From Leptolyngbya ohadii IS1 (GTDB taxonomy: Bacteria; Cyanobacteriota; Cyanobacteriia; Elainellales; Elainellaceae): a DNA stretch of 64,000 nucleotides. Shown here in pieces: positions 18,962-28,041 of this stretch. The number at the start of each line of letters is the position of its first letter. The stretch's first letter is position 1. The position numbers and the translations under genes were made by a program. The stretch is from contig NZ_NKFP01000001.1 of NCBI RefSeq assembly GCF_002215035.1, positions 62,001 to 126,000 on the forward strand, written 5' to 3'. Under the pieces are notes generated by a model. The model worked only from the letters and a program-made list of their open reading frames with translations, was not told the DNA's origin and did not search any database.

Positions 18962-19657
18962 ATGGGATTCATCGAACGGCTGGATCTGCCCCTTTGGGAC
19001 GTTTTGAAGGAGGCGACAATTGCTCCCGACGAAGCTGATTTGCGGCAATTGCTGGACACCCTGGAACAAGCACTGGCGAGCCTGGACACAATCGGACAGT
19101 TACAGGTCGCAGCAGAAGCGATCGCTCAGATTGCCCAGGTGTTTCAGGATCGATCGCTCATCGCATTTGAGGAACTGGAAGCCACCGCAACAGAAGAGGG
19201 ACCCGTGATGCCAGAGGATGCCTTCGAGCGATACGTGCGGCAAACCATGGCTGTCGATTTGGATCAATTTATTGAACCGATGGAAAGTCTGCCCCGCAAA
19301 CCACGGGAGCGGCAGATCGTTTTAGACGAATCCAGTTCCGTCGTTGCGGAAATCGATCAGTCTGCCCTACTCCAGGCATTGGATGAGCAAATGAGCCAGC
19401 ATCCCGGACTGACCGACATTGAAGCCTTTAATCAGGCAATGGGAATTGCCCACGATGAGGATGTTTCCACCTGGGTTAGCTCGATCGCCCACTATCTAGA
19501 GACGGGTCAGATTTCCACCATTCCTCTCGTACAGCTCCAGCGATCGGTCGGGATGCCGTTAGTTCAGCTCTGGCTGGCGTTGCTGCTGGGGGGATTTGCA
19601 ATAGAGCAGCGAGGAGATTTTTACGAAACGGAACAGATTTGGGTTTCGCCGATTTAG
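18962..19657 (+). CDS. Unrecognised acidic protein, partner of preceding gene
   Basis: A 231-aa acidic, helix-rich protein with no signal peptide or membrane segment. The ATG at 18962 is preferred because TGAGG sits six bases upstream; a TTG at 18950 overlapping the previous stop is an alternative. Residues 20-75 are Leu/Gln/Ala-rich helices, and the C-terminal part (IPLVQLQRSVGMPLVQLWLALLLGG...IEQRGDFY) looks like a small helix-turn-helix fold. It is tightly linked to the upstream Cys-rich gene and convergent with the MscS gene, 2 bp apart. The function is unknown. Confidence 0.7.
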   Translation: MGFIERLDLPLWDVLKEATIAPDEADLRQLLDTLEQALASLDTIGQLQVAAEAIAQIAQVFQDRSLIAFEELEATATEEGPVMPEDAFERYVRQTMAVDLDQFIEPMESLPRKPRERQIVLDESSSVVAEIDQSALLQALDEQMSQHPGLTDIEAFNQAMGIAHDEDVSTWVSSIAHYLETGQISTIPLVQLQRSVGMPLVQLWLALLLGGFAIEQRGDFYETEQIWVSPI

Positions 19658-19659
19658 CT

Positions 19660-21507
19660 CTAGGATTTGCCTGAGTTAGGGCGATCGAACGGAGAATTCT
19701 GTCCGGGGGATGGCTTCTGGGACGCTGGCTTCGGAGGCAATGGTTTCTGTGTTGCGTTTTGTCCCGATATGCCATTTAACAGGGTGCTAACTGGATTCAC
19801 CCGAAATCCCGATGGTGTGTAGTCCAAGGGGAGATAATTCGCGGGAATTGTCGTCGTATTGCCATCTCGCAGGGCAGAGTAGTGAGGCGAGCAAATTTCG
19901 ATATCAGCGGCATTGCACTTGTCCTGGATATTCTGGTGCAGATGGGAATAAATATCCAGTGCCTTTTCCGGGTTGAAGGTATAAGCCCGCAGGTCGTAGC
20001 TAACATAGAAATCATTCAGAGCAGTTTGCAGCACAAAGGGCGACGGATCATGCAGGATGTCTGGCGTTGCCAGCGCAGCCTCAATTAGCGTTTGATGAAT
20101 TTTGCGCCAGGGGACATCATAGCCCAGCGTTACGGTCGTACTCAGGATTAAAGGAGTATTAGTGTCCCGCTTCAGGGCGCTGTAGTTAGTGATATTCGTT
20201 GCCAACAGGGTGGCATTGGGAATCGTTACCAGGGAGTTTGTTAGCGTCCGAATTCGGGTCACTAGCAGCAGCTTTTCCTCCACATCCCCTATCACATCCC
20301 CCACCTTGATGCGATCGCCTACCTGAAACGCCCGCGTATAGACCAGAATAAAGCCAGACACCGTATTTGCAACGGCTCCGCTTGCACCCAGCGACAGCAA
20401 TGCACCCAGGAAAATCGAAATCCCTTGAAAAGCAGGCGACCCCGATCCGGGCAGATGGGGAAAAGCAACCACTGCTGCCAGCGCAATAATCAGGTAGGAC
20501 AGCAATCGGTAGGTCGGCTCTGCCCACTCTGGGTAGAATCCGCGAATCGAAAAGGAGCGGCGACCGATCCCGTCAAATATCCGCCTACAGAGGCGCAGCA
20601 GGTAGTGGGTAACAATCACAATCAGCACCAGCACCAGCAGGTTCGGCAGGTAATTAGCAAAAGCAGCCCAGGCAGTCAGAGCCAGATTACGCAGATATCC
20701 AACCAAATTAGCTCCGACCGATCGCGTCTGCGGAAATAGGTTGAGGACAAACGTGAAATACAGGTAGAGGATCGCAAGCACCAGGATCGTTCTCAGCAGA
20801 CTGGTAAAGTCCAGCAGCAGTTCGGAAAGCTGTTCAGCAGAGAGCAGTTCAAAGTTCTGAATCCGAATACTGGGAAGAAAACGATGATGTTGAGTGTCCA
20901 GCCAGCGGAAAAAGTATGGCGTTAATTTGGAAATCAAAAGAAGAAGCAGGAGAAGGGCGATCGTGCAGATCAGAGCAATCAGACCCGCCCGAAATAGAAA
21001 ACTGGCACTGCGTTCCTGACGATATTGCTCCACCCCGTCCCGGATTCGCGTCACGTAATCCTGAGATAACGCCGGTTGAGACATCCCTGCTGCTTTTGCG
21101 TCCGCTTGCAGAACCGTGAGCAGAATCAGGTCATCTGCATAGATCACAGTGTTGCCTTCTATAGAAGCAGCCATCACTGCATCGATCGGAATTGTACTTT
21201 CAGCAAACCGCAGCACCCGCTGAGAAATACGCTGCGCCCGCTCCTCTGGCGAGTTAAATCGCGACTTGTCTCGAATGACAAACAGGTCTTGATTGCCCAG
21301 CATTACGGGAACTCCAGTATGCCCATCCACTACCGCTGCGGGATCTTCTAGAGAAGGAACCTGAGAAACTGCGCTGAGCGGTGCGGTAATCACCAGCCCT
21401 GCCATTAAACAGGCGATAATTACCAAACGAATGCAGCGTCGGACAAACCAGGGAAGCGATCGCCAATTTCTAAACTTTCTAACCAAGGAGTAGGTCTGGG
21501 CATTCAT
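19660..21507 (-). CDS. MscS-family mechanosensitive ion channel
   Basis: A 615-aa channel protein. It has an N-terminal signal or membrane anchor (residues ~22-48), a periplasmic segment to ~175, then several transmembrane helices (~177-200, ~240-265, ~290-315, ~345-365, ~370-400). The conserved MscS pore and beta domain follow: GALLSLGASGAVANTVSGFIL, then FQVGDRIKVGDVIGDVEE and TIPNATLLATNITNYS. A C-terminal alpha/beta domain and a Pro/Lys-rich tail (~580-615) complete it. MscS channels open under membrane tension to release solutes during osmotic downshock. It follows the MFS gene on the same strand with a 123-bp gap that contains a 12-bp tandem array. Confidence 0.9.
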   Translation of the reverse strand: MNAQTYSLVRKFRNWRSLPWFVRRCIRLVIIACLMAGLVITAPLSAVSQVPSLEDPAAVVDGHTGVPVMLGNQDLFVIRDKSRFNSPEERAQRISQRVLRFAESTIPIDAVMAASIEGNTVIYADDLILLTVLQADAKAAGMSQPALSQDYVTRIRDGVEQYRQERSASFLFRAGLIALICTIALLLLLLLISKLTPYFFRWLDTQHHRFLPSIRIQNFELLSAEQLSELLLDFTSLLRTILVLAILYLYFTFVLNLFPQTRSVGANLVGYLRNLALTAWAAFANYLPNLLVLVLIVIVTHYLLRLCRRIFDGIGRRSFSIRGFYPEWAEPTYRLLSYLIIALAAVVAFPHLPGSGSPAFQGISIFLGALLSLGASGAVANTVSGFILVYTRAFQVGDRIKVGDVIGDVEEKLLLVTRIRTLTNSLVTIPNATLLATNITNYSALKRDTNTPLILSTTVTLGYDVPWRKIHQTLIEAALATPDILHDPSPFVLQTALNDFYVSYDLRAYTFNPEKALDIYSHLHQNIQDKCNAADIEICSPHYSALRDGNTTTIPANYLPLDYTPSGFRVNPVSTLLNGISGQNATQKPLPPKPASQKPSPGQNSPFDRPNSGKS

Positions 21508-21536
21508 AGATCAATTGGGGGCATCAAGCAAAAGTT

Positions 21537-21584
21537 AAAGACAGGTTCAAAGACACGTTCAAAGACACGTCCAGAGAAAGGTTC
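21537..21584. repeat. 12-bp tandem repeat x4 upstream of the MscS gene
   Basis: Units AAAGACAGGTTC, AAAGACACGTTC, AAAGACACGTCC and AGAGAAAGGTTC occupy 21537-21584, immediately upstream of the start codon of the minus-strand channel gene. Confidence 0.85.
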
Positions 21585-21630
21585 ATAGGCAGGTTTCTGT
21601 ACAGCGATCGAAAACGCTGAATCAGGTGAA

Positions 21631-23274
21631 TCAGGAAGTAGGCTCAACCTCCTTATTAGAACGACGGAGGTGTCCCGGCAAGGGAGTCGCCAGCAGCAAA
21701 CACAGTACAGCCAGGACTAATGCAACCAGCAGCGTGATCCGCGTTCCTTGCAGCGCAGAGGTATGGATAATCGTTTTTAGCTCAGGCTGAACGACTGCGG
21801 GAAGTTTGGCAAAGGTGCTGCGGACTTCTTCGGTGGCATAGGTTTGAATCATGCGTTGCAGAGTCGCGATCGCCTGTCTGCGCTCCGGCTGGGACAGTTC
21901 CTTGCCCAGGGTTGCCAGCACCCCATTCACAATGCCCTGGGAGGTAAAGAAGATCAGCGCTGTGCCTAAAATGCCACGCCCCAGAGAACTGCCTAGATTT
22001 TGCACCGGATTATAAATTCCCCGACTCTCCGGAATTTCATCCTGGCTGGCAACGGAGAAAGTCAGAGAAGCAATATAGGCAAGAAACAGGGCAGAACCAA
22101 CGCCCATCGTGACCAGACCGGGCAGCAGTTTTAAGCCCGTCAGTTCCGCATTCATAACGCTGTGGAGTTCAATCAGCCCGATCGCCAGCAAGCCGACCCC
22201 AATGTACACTACAACCTTTGGCGCAATCTTCTGTTCAATGCTGAGATATTTCAGCAGCGCAATTAAGACAATCAGCAGGGTCAGGTTATAGGGCAGTACC
22301 GCGATCGCCGTTTGAAAGGGATTCAGATTGAGGAGCGTGGGGAGAAGCTGATAGAGATTGAACTGTACCCCCGTCGTGACCATCGTATGCAGCATTCCCG
22401 CCAGCATCCCACACACAAACGCTTGCTTTCGCAGCAGCCCCACCCGCAGTAGGGAAGCCCCTCGTCTTGCCTGTCGCCGCTGCCAGAAAAGAAACAGCCC
22501 CATAGAGACGGTGCCGACGGCAATCAAAAGCGGGACGATCGACAGCGGAAAAGGCGGAATCACAATCCCGGCGATCGAAAAAAGCCGTTTGGGAAGCCAC
22601 CAGCCAAATTCTCCAGACAGGCTGATTCCCAGCAAAATGGAGCCTAACCCCAGCAGCGACAATAAGCCGCCTACCCAGTCGATCGGCTCTCTGATTAGCT
22701 TGACTGGTGTTCTGGGCAACGACTGTCCCAGCAGCAGTACCAGCAGAAAAACGGCGATCGAGGGTAGAAACGCCCACCGCCAGCCGATCCGAGACGCAAT
22801 CAGTCCGCCCAGAATCGCTCCAGACAGCCCGCCAAAGGTAGAGGACAGGATAAAAGCCAGCGTTGCTTTTTGCTCTGCTTTCCCGTCATAGGCAGCATCC
22901 ATGAGTACCCAGGGTGCACTGACCAGGGGCGTCGCTGCTAATCCGGCGAGGATGGCAAAGGAAACCACCAGGACACTAATATCGGCACTGAGGGCAGTCA
23001 TGGTAATGCCGATACCGTAGCAGACCAGCCCCGTGATAAACACCTGCTCTCGACCATAGAAGCGGCAAAGGTTTTCGGTCGTGGGTGCAAAGGAAGCCGC
23101 TACCAGCGAGAACAGCACCAGCGCCACCTGAACATACCCCATGCTGGAGTCAAAGGTACGGACCACAAGCGGCATAATCGGCTGCATCACTGCCAGGTTG
23201 TAGGCAATCATGAACAGCGTCAGACAGAGTGCCCAGAAGTGCTTGCGGTCTAGCTGAATGTGCGATTGTTCCAT
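21631..23274 (-). CDS. MFS transporter, DHA2-like
   Basis: A 547-aa protein with about 14 predicted transmembrane helices, the size and count of the DHA2 (EmrB/QacA) drug:H+ antiporters. The motif-A-like segment is weak: NLCRFYGREQVF replaces the usual GxLaDrxGrr. The TM5 region reads STFGGLSGAILGGLIASRIGWRWAFL, matching the family's antiporter motif C position and the following GWRW. A long extracytoplasmic loop lies near the C-terminus (residues ~455-510, ATLGKELSQ...VVQPELKTIIHT). The substrate is unknown; efflux of a hydrophobic compound is the family expectation. It lies between MscS and AI-2E-type genes on the same strand. Confidence 0.85.
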   Translation of the reverse strand: MEQSHIQLDRKHFWALCLTLFMIAYNLAVMQPIMPLVVRTFDSSMGYVQVALVLFSLVAASFAPTTENLCRFYGREQVFITGLVCYGIGITMTALSADISVLVVSFAILAGLAATPLVSAPWVLMDAAYDGKAEQKATLAFILSSTFGGLSGAILGGLIASRIGWRWAFLPSIAVFLLVLLLGQSLPRTPVKLIREPIDWVGGLLSLLGLGSILLGISLSGEFGWWLPKRLFSIAGIVIPPFPLSIVPLLIAVGTVSMGLFLFWQRRQARRGASLLRVGLLRKQAFVCGMLAGMLHTMVTTGVQFNLYQLLPTLLNLNPFQTAIAVLPYNLTLLIVLIALLKYLSIEQKIAPKVVVYIGVGLLAIGLIELHSVMNAELTGLKLLPGLVTMGVGSALFLAYIASLTFSVASQDEIPESRGIYNPVQNLGSSLGRGILGTALIFFTSQGIVNGVLATLGKELSQPERRQAIATLQRMIQTYATEEVRSTFAKLPAVVQPELKTIIHTSALQGTRITLLVALVLAVLCLLLATPLPGHLRRSNKEVEPTS

Positions 23275-23459
23275 ATAAGTCGCCTGACCTTTAGTTCACC
23301 CACTGCCAATGTGATGGGCAGATTTGACATGAGGGCTATATAGATTACGGCAAAAACATAAGAAACAGGTAAGATGCAGGTGTAGGGCGATCGGGGCTTG
23401 GACATCGATTGAGCAAGCTGTCGCTCAAATTTTGCTCGCATTTGTCCTAAGGTGCGGAA

Positions 23460-24533
23460 TTAGTTTGCCAGGGGAGCAGATGCCCGATCGAGGGAAGCCT
23501 TGCTGCGCGATCGCAGTTTGTCCGCCGTACTTTTAATTACACTGGCAAGCGGTACGGCAACCAGCAACCCCAGCACGCCTCCAATCTTCCCGCCCAAAAA
23601 CAGAGCAGCAATCAGCCAAATCGGGTTCAGTCCGATCGTTTGCCCCATCAGTCGCGGTGAAATCAGAATGTCGTTCACCTGCCCAATCACGATCGCCGTA
23701 ATCAGCACCCGAATTCCCTGTCCAAAGTCTTGCAGGGAAACAATCAGACTCACAATGCCGATCGTCACAACTCCTGCATAGGGAATCAGGGTACTCACGC
23801 CAATCACCAAACCAAACAAAATTGCGTAGGGCACACCCCAGAGCAGCAGCCCCAGGGTTTGAGCCAGACTCAAAACGCCTGCCAGGATGACCTGCGTGCC
23901 AAAGTAGCGGCGAAACGTGGTTTGAATTGAGTCTTGCAGCGTTTCATTCCAGGGGGAGGGCAACCAGCTAAAAATGCCGTCCCAGGCACTCTCTCCACCC
24001 ACCAGAATAAAGATCACCAGCACCAGAAAGAACAGCACATTCACCAGGCTGTTGATTGTGGTTGTCACGACTGTCAGCACCTGATTGCTAGCAATCTGGA
24101 AGACTCGACCCAATTGATCGATACTTTGCTCCAGCAGATTGGGCAGATTAATTGGCAGATTTTGATCGCTCGCAAACTGCCGCAATAGCTGAAGCTGACG
24201 ATCGCCTGATTCAACAAGCTGCGGCACACTGGCAACCAGCGCACTGAACTGATCAAACACTAGCGGTCCGATCGTGACTGCCGCTCCGCCGACCCCCAGT
24301 AACGCCACCAGCAGCACAATGGCGATCGAGACACCCCTGGAAACACCCTGCTTCTGCAAAAAGCGAGCGGGCAGGTTCAGCAGAAAAGCAGAGAGTGTGG
24401 CAGCAGTGAGGATATTCAGAAAGGGCTGGAGATAGTCGAATAGCTGTAATAGCAGCCAGCCGTTCAGGAAGGCAAAGGGAAATACAATCCAGACCTTCAG
24501 CCAGCCCGGCAACACTTTTAGGGTTTCAATCAT
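23460..24533 (-). CDS. AI-2E/PerM family transporter
   Basis: A 357-aa integral membrane protein of the former DUF20 (AI-2E transporter/PerM) family. It shows ~8 membrane helices, an extracytoplasmic amphipathic segment (residues ~85-150) and the typical C-terminal block LIPYAGVVTIGI...QVNDILISPRLMGQTIGLNPIWLIAALFLGGKIGG. Family members include autoinducer exporters and cation/proton antiporters; which activity applies here cannot be told. It is the first gene of a minus-strand run with the MFS and MscS genes (gaps 185 and 123 bp). Its leader contains a 15-bp tandem array. Confidence 0.88.
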   Translation of the reverse strand: MIETLKVLPGWLKVWIVFPFAFLNGWLLLQLFDYLQPFLNILTAATLSAFLLNLPARFLQKQGVSRGVSIAIVLLVALLGVGGAAVTIGPLVFDQFSALVASVPQLVESGDRQLQLLRQFASDQNLPINLPNLLEQSIDQLGRVFQIASNQVLTVVTTTINSLVNVLFFLVLVIFILVGGESAWDGIFSWLPSPWNETLQDSIQTTFRRYFGTQVILAGVLSLAQTLGLLLWGVPYAILFGLVIGVSTLIPYAGVVTIGIVSLIVSLQDFGQGIRVLITAIVIGQVNDILISPRLMGQTIGLNPIWLIAALFLGGKIGGVLGLLVAVPLASVIKSTADKLRSRSKASLDRASAPLAN

Positions 24534-24534
24534 C

Positions 24535-24588
24535 GCGTTTCGGAGATAAGCGTTTCGGAAATAAGCGTTTCAGGGATAATAGCGTTTT
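24535..24588. repeat. 15-bp tandem repeat in leader of AI-2E gene
   Basis: GCGTTTCGGAGATAA (24535), GCGTTTCGGAAATAA (24550), then diverged units beginning GCGTTTCAGGGATAA and GCGTTTTAGG. The array starts two bases upstream of the start codon of the minus-strand gene. Confidence 0.85.
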
Positions 24589-24914
24589 AGGCAGAGGAGT
24601 TCGTCCATCCTGTCATTCGATATTCTCTCAGGAATACATAATTTTAGATGACCTTCCCCATTGTGCGATCGCTAACGAACGGAAATTTAGTAGGGCTGTC
24701 GAGCGGAAGTTTCTTTCAATTCAGGCTGGCGATCGGCCAGTCTTGTAGGGCAATATGTAGGGCAATATGATGATTGTTCCGGGATTTGTAGCAGTCGCAA
24801 AGATAACGAAAATAGCGATCGCTTTACTGGTGACGTCGAAGCGTAAATCAGCCGCCTGATGCGAGTTAGTCCGTCTGATGCGATTTCCACTCAACCTAAT
24901 TTTCTCTATTTTTT

Positions 24915-25030
24915 CTGTCTACTAAAAACCCTGATCTCGTTCATCAGTCTATTTATTCTGTTAGCTAAAAATTCTGATCCCGTTTCTTAACCCATTCTCT
25001 CTGTTGACCAAAAATTCTGATTCAACTCTA
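24915..25030. repeat. 43-bp direct repeat, ~2.7 copies
   Basis: Units start CTGTYWRCYAAAAA at 24915, 24958 and 25001 (43-bp steps) and continue with CTGATCYCGTT in the first two copies. A second direct repeat, CCTTTTTCTTTTTGAC, is at 25055-25070 and 25085-25100. Both lie in the presumed 5' leader of the ABC permease gene. Confidence 0.75.
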
Positions 25031-25126
25031 TTCACCCATCTTTTCCCTTTTGAACCTTTTTCTTTTTGACCCTTATTTTTCGACCCTTTTTCTTTTTGAC
25101 TCAACGACAAGGAGGAAATATTCCAG

Positions 25127-25996
25127 GTGGCTCACTCTGGCATGATTGAACCGGGCAGCCCTAATTTTGCGCCCCTGTCGCCCGAAAAACGATACCTTAA
25201 GCCATCCGTCTTCTGGAGCATTCGCCAGGGGGTTCCCCGCAGGCTGGCATTAACCCTCTCAGCACTGGCGCTCCTGGTGCCGCTTCTGCTCTGGGCAGCG
25301 ATTAGCTATGCTGGACTCGTACCGCCCCTATTCCTGCCAACGCCAACGGCGGTACTCCAGGCGGGCTTAACGATGCTAACTGAAAACAGCCTGCTGCCGG
25401 ATATTTTCGTAAGCAGCATCAGAGTAGCAGGGGGATTTCTGCTTGCAGCCCTGGTTGGCATACCGATCGGTTGGGCAATGGGGACGTTTCACAGCATGGA
25501 AAGCCTGTTTGCCCCGATCGTAGGAACCGTTCGCTATATGCCCGTCCCGGCATTTGTGCCGCTGATTATTCTTTGGGTTGGCTTGGGGGAAGCCTCGAAA
25601 ATTCTTGTTGTTTTTCTGGGGGTGGTGTTCTATAACGCCATGATGGTGGCGGATGCGGTGAAGTTTATTCCCAATGAAATGCTCCACGCTGCCTATACGC
25701 TGGGCGCAACCCGCAAAGAAGTCTTTTTTAAGGTCATCCTGCCCGCCACCTTTCCCAGTGTGCTGGATACGCTGCGGATCAATATGTCCGGTGCCTGGAC
25801 GTTCCTGGTGATTGCCGAACTGATCGCCGCCCAGAGCGGTTTAGGATTCAGAATTCTCCAGTCCCAGCGGTTTCTGCAAACCGATAAGGTGCTGTTTTGC
25901 ATTGCTGTAATTGGCATCATTGGACTGATCACTGACTGCGGTTTAAAGTGGATTTCGGCGAAGCTCACACCCTGGTCGGATCAGGTTCATGACTAG
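25127..25996 (+). CDS. ABC transporter permease (nitrate/sulfonate/taurine type)
   Basis: A 289-aa inner-membrane permease with about six helices and the BPD_transp_1 EAA-like loop (AAYTLGATRKEVFFKVILPATFPSVLDTLR). It resembles the NrtB/SsuC/TauC group, which imports small anions or organosulfur/aromatic compounds. The start is GTG at 25127, because AAGGAGG at 25109-25115 sits 11 bases upstream; the next ATG (25142) is too far from it. The stop codon lies within a 12-bp tandem repeat. The ATPase gene follows 87 bp downstream. No periplasmic binding protein gene is adjacent, so the substrate cannot be inferred. Confidence 0.9.
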   Translation: MAHSGMIEPGSPNFAPLSPEKRYLKPSVFWSIRQGVPRRLALTLSALALLVPLLLWAAISYAGLVPPLFLPTPTAVLQAGLTMLTENSLLPDIFVSSIRVAGGFLLAALVGIPIGWAMGTFHSMESLFAPIVGTVRYMPVPAFVPLIILWVGLGEASKILVVFLGVVFYNAMMVADAVKFIPNEMLHAAYTLGATRKEVFFKVILPATFPSVLDTLRINMSGAWTFLVIAELIAAQSGLGFRILQSQRFLQTDKVLFCIAVIGIIGLITDCGLKWISAKLTPWSDQVHD

Positions 25997-26019
25997 GTTC
26001 ATGACTAGGTTCATGACTA
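25984..26019. repeat. 12-bp tandem repeat x3 overlapping the permease stop codon
   Basis: Three exact copies of GGTTCATGACTA at 25984, 25996 and 26008. The gene's TAG stop straddles the first junction (25994-25996), and each later copy repeats the in-frame stop. Confidence 0.95.
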
Positions 26020-26083
26020 GGTACAACCTCCCTTTAAGCCCGCTATCAAGCTCACTGTTCAGCCTGCTATAGAGATTCAATCT

Positions 26084-26947
26084 ATGCTCGATATGCGTTT
26101 CGATCCACCTTCCCAGGAACCAGGGGTTCAGCCCAAGATCATGCTTGAGGGTGCGGCAGTCAAACCCAAAATGGAAATCCGTTCCCTGTCTAAGCTGTTT
26201 CCCCTGCGGGACGGCAAAGCACTCACTGTTCTCCAGGATATTCACCTCAGAATTTATCCAAGGGAATTTGTCTGTCTGGTTGGTGCTTCGGGCTGCGGTA
26301 AATCCACGCTGCTAAATATTGCTGCCGGACTCGTTGCTCCGACAACAGGACAAGTGTTGGTCGATGACGAAGATGTCACAGGTCTACCAGGTTCCGATCG
26401 CGGTATGGTGTTTCAGGGCTATACGCTTTATCCCTGGCGAACGGTAGCGCAGAATGTAGCGTTTGGGTTGGAGTTGCGAAAACTGCCCAAGGTGGAACAG
26501 AAGGAGCGAGTCTCCTACTTCCTGGATGTGGTGGGTTTAACCCAATTTGCCAACGCCTACCCCAGACAGCTATCCGGCGGCATGAAACAGCGGGTGGCGA
26601 TCGCCCGTGCCCTGGCAAACGAACCTTCAGTGCTGCTAATGGACGAGCCGTTTGGCGCGCTGGATGCCCAGACCAAGGAGCAAATGCAGCAGTTTTTGCT
26701 AAACGTTTGGGACAAGACGCATACCACAGTTCTGATGATTACCCACGACATCGAAGAGGCAATCTTCCTGGCGCAGCGGGTCTACGTAATGGAGGCGCGT
26801 CCGGGACGCATCAAAAAGGCGATCGAAACCCACCTGCCGGAACATCACGATCTGGAGATTAAACTTTCGCCGGAGTTCATCAACATTAAGCGAGAAGTAA
26901 TCCATACCCTACATGAGGCGAGTTCTCGGAGTGGGCAAGCCGGATGA
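26084..26947 (+). CDS. ABC transporter ATP-binding protein (NrtD/TauB/SsuB type)
   Basis: A 287-aa nucleotide-binding subunit paired with the upstream permease. Visible motifs are Walker A GASGCGKST (residues ~66-74), Q-loop FQGYTLYPW, signature LSGGMKQRVAIARAL, Walker B VLLMDEPFGALD and H-loop MITHD. The N-terminal 30 residues precede the canonical domain and may be partly untranslated; a downstream ATG (MEIRSLSKLF) is an alternative start. It is convergent with the following P-loop-like gene, with 2 bp between stop codons. Confidence 0.93.
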   Translation: MLDMRFDPPSQEPGVQPKIMLEGAAVKPKMEIRSLSKLFPLRDGKALTVLQDIHLRIYPREFVCLVGASGCGKSTLLNIAAGLVAPTTGQVLVDDEDVTGLPGSDRGMVFQGYTLYPWRTVAQNVAFGLELRKLPKVEQKERVSYFLDVVGLTQFANAYPRQLSGGMKQRVAIARALANEPSVLLMDEPFGALDAQTKEQMQQFLLNVWDKTHTTVLMITHDIEEAIFLAQRVYVMEARPGRIKKAIETHLPEHHDLEIKLSPEFINIKREVIHTLHEASSRSGQAG

Positions 26948-26949
26948 TC

Positions 26950-28041
26950 CTATGCCAGCCGATGCTTCAGCCAGAAAGTCAGGAAGGGCATTGCGATTTG
27001 ATAGCCATATTGAGCGCCATACAGCAATCCCTTTTGCTCCAGGGCTGCCAGTGCCCCCTGAAGACCACCGCCCCTGGAAAGCTGATGTTTTTTGATGTAA
27101 TCGCGGGCGTGGGGGCTATCGGTGGGATCAAGCGCCAGACTTTCTAGCACTCGCACCTGGCTGGGGGGCAACAGCAAAATCAGCGATTCAAAGGTTACAG
27201 ATAGGTCTTCAACCAGCGCCAGCGTACTGCGATGAACGTGATGGGGCTGAATCAGCAAACCCTTCGGATGGAGCGCACAGGAGTCTAGCCACAGCCGACG
27301 CGATAGCTGCATTGCCCCTGCCGGATGTCCCTGAACACTGCTGTAGAACAGGTTGAGGGCATGACCCTCTGGCTCAAAATCAAGTCCCTGCTGGCTCATC
27401 TGCTCCACTACCCAGGGCTTCAGTTCTCCTGGGGGAAGCGGACCCAAGGTAATCACGGGCAGCGGAATATCCGAGACCCAATCTCCTGGAACCGTGGCGA
27501 TCAGGGCATAGCTTACCCGGCTCTGCCGTTGAATTTCCTGTTGCAGGTAGGTTTCCCACTGGCGCTGCTTGTCCCACGATCGAATATGGGGAAAGTTTTG
27601 AAACACCAGCACTGCCCGACAGTCCAGCCATTCTGCCATTGCCTGAGGCAGGCTGAGCAGCAGTTGAAACAGTTCCCACTGGGTATCGGTGCTGCTGTGC
27701 CAGGTCAACCGTGCCCTGCGGGTTAGGGAAGACTCCAGCACGATCGGTAGACCGGCACTCCATCGCTGAATAAGTTCCAGTTCGGCGGGAGCTGAAAAAA
27801 CATCTAATAATCCTTCTGCCAGCAGTTCCAGGAAACGAGCGGCATTGGTTGCCCGCATACAGTCAATTCGTAACACCCTGGCTCCCACCTGTTCCGCCGC
27901 AGACCAGATGAGCCGTTGCCGACCGCTACCCGGAACGCCTGTGAGCAGCAGGTCGCCATCGTCCTGCAAAATTCGGCTAATCTGTTGCAGTTCAGCCTGT
28001 CTACCGATTAACGGTTGGGAAGCAAAGGTGGAGTCGAGCAT
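26950..28041 (-). CDS. P-loop ATPase-like protein with degenerate Walker motifs
   Basis: A 363-aa protein with the layout of STAND/AAA-like ATPases: an entry segment (FASQPLIGRQAELQQI), a Rossmann-like core and a C-terminal winged-helix-like tail (~300-363). The Walker A position reads GVPGSGRQRL, with Arg in place of Lys and Gln in place of Ser/Thr. The Walker B strand reads AVLVFQNFPH, lacking the Asp. It is therefore unlikely to hydrolyse ATP in the usual way. Both motifs were checked against the DNA. It may be a pseudo-ATPase scaffold or regulator; the partner is unknown. Its promoter faces the repeat-rich gap before the CBM20 gene. Confidence 0.7.
   Translation of the reverse strand: MLDSTFASQPLIGRQAELQQISRILQDDGDLLLTGVPGSGRQRLIWSAAEQVGARVLRIDCMRATNAARFLELLAEGLLDVFSAPAELELIQRWSAGLPIVLESSLTRRARLTWHSSTDTQWELFQLLLSLPQAMAEWLDCRAVLVFQNFPHIRSWDKQRQWETYLQQEIQRQSRVSYALIATVPGDWVSDIPLPVITLGPLPPGELKPWVVEQMSQQGLDFEPEGHALNLFYSSVQGHPAGAMQLSRRLWLDSCALHPKGLLIQPHHVHRSTLALVEDLSVTFESLILLLPPSQVRVLESLALDPTDSPHARDYIKKHQLSRGGGLQGALAALEQKGLLYGAQYGYQIAMPFLTFWLKHRLA

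Larger units (their letters stand above)
24534..25126. other. Divergent intergenic region, repeat-rich
   Basis: About 590 bp between the AI-2E gene and the ABC permease gene. It contains the 15-bp array, a 43-bp repeat and a T-rich tract (25050-25100) with a 16-bp direct repeat. No convincing gene. Promoters for both flanking genes should lie here. Confidence 0.6.

Noticed and set aside
24687-24890. 67-codon minus-strand ORF in the divergent gap
   Set aside because: Lies in repeat-rich leader DNA with no ribosome-binding site or domain.
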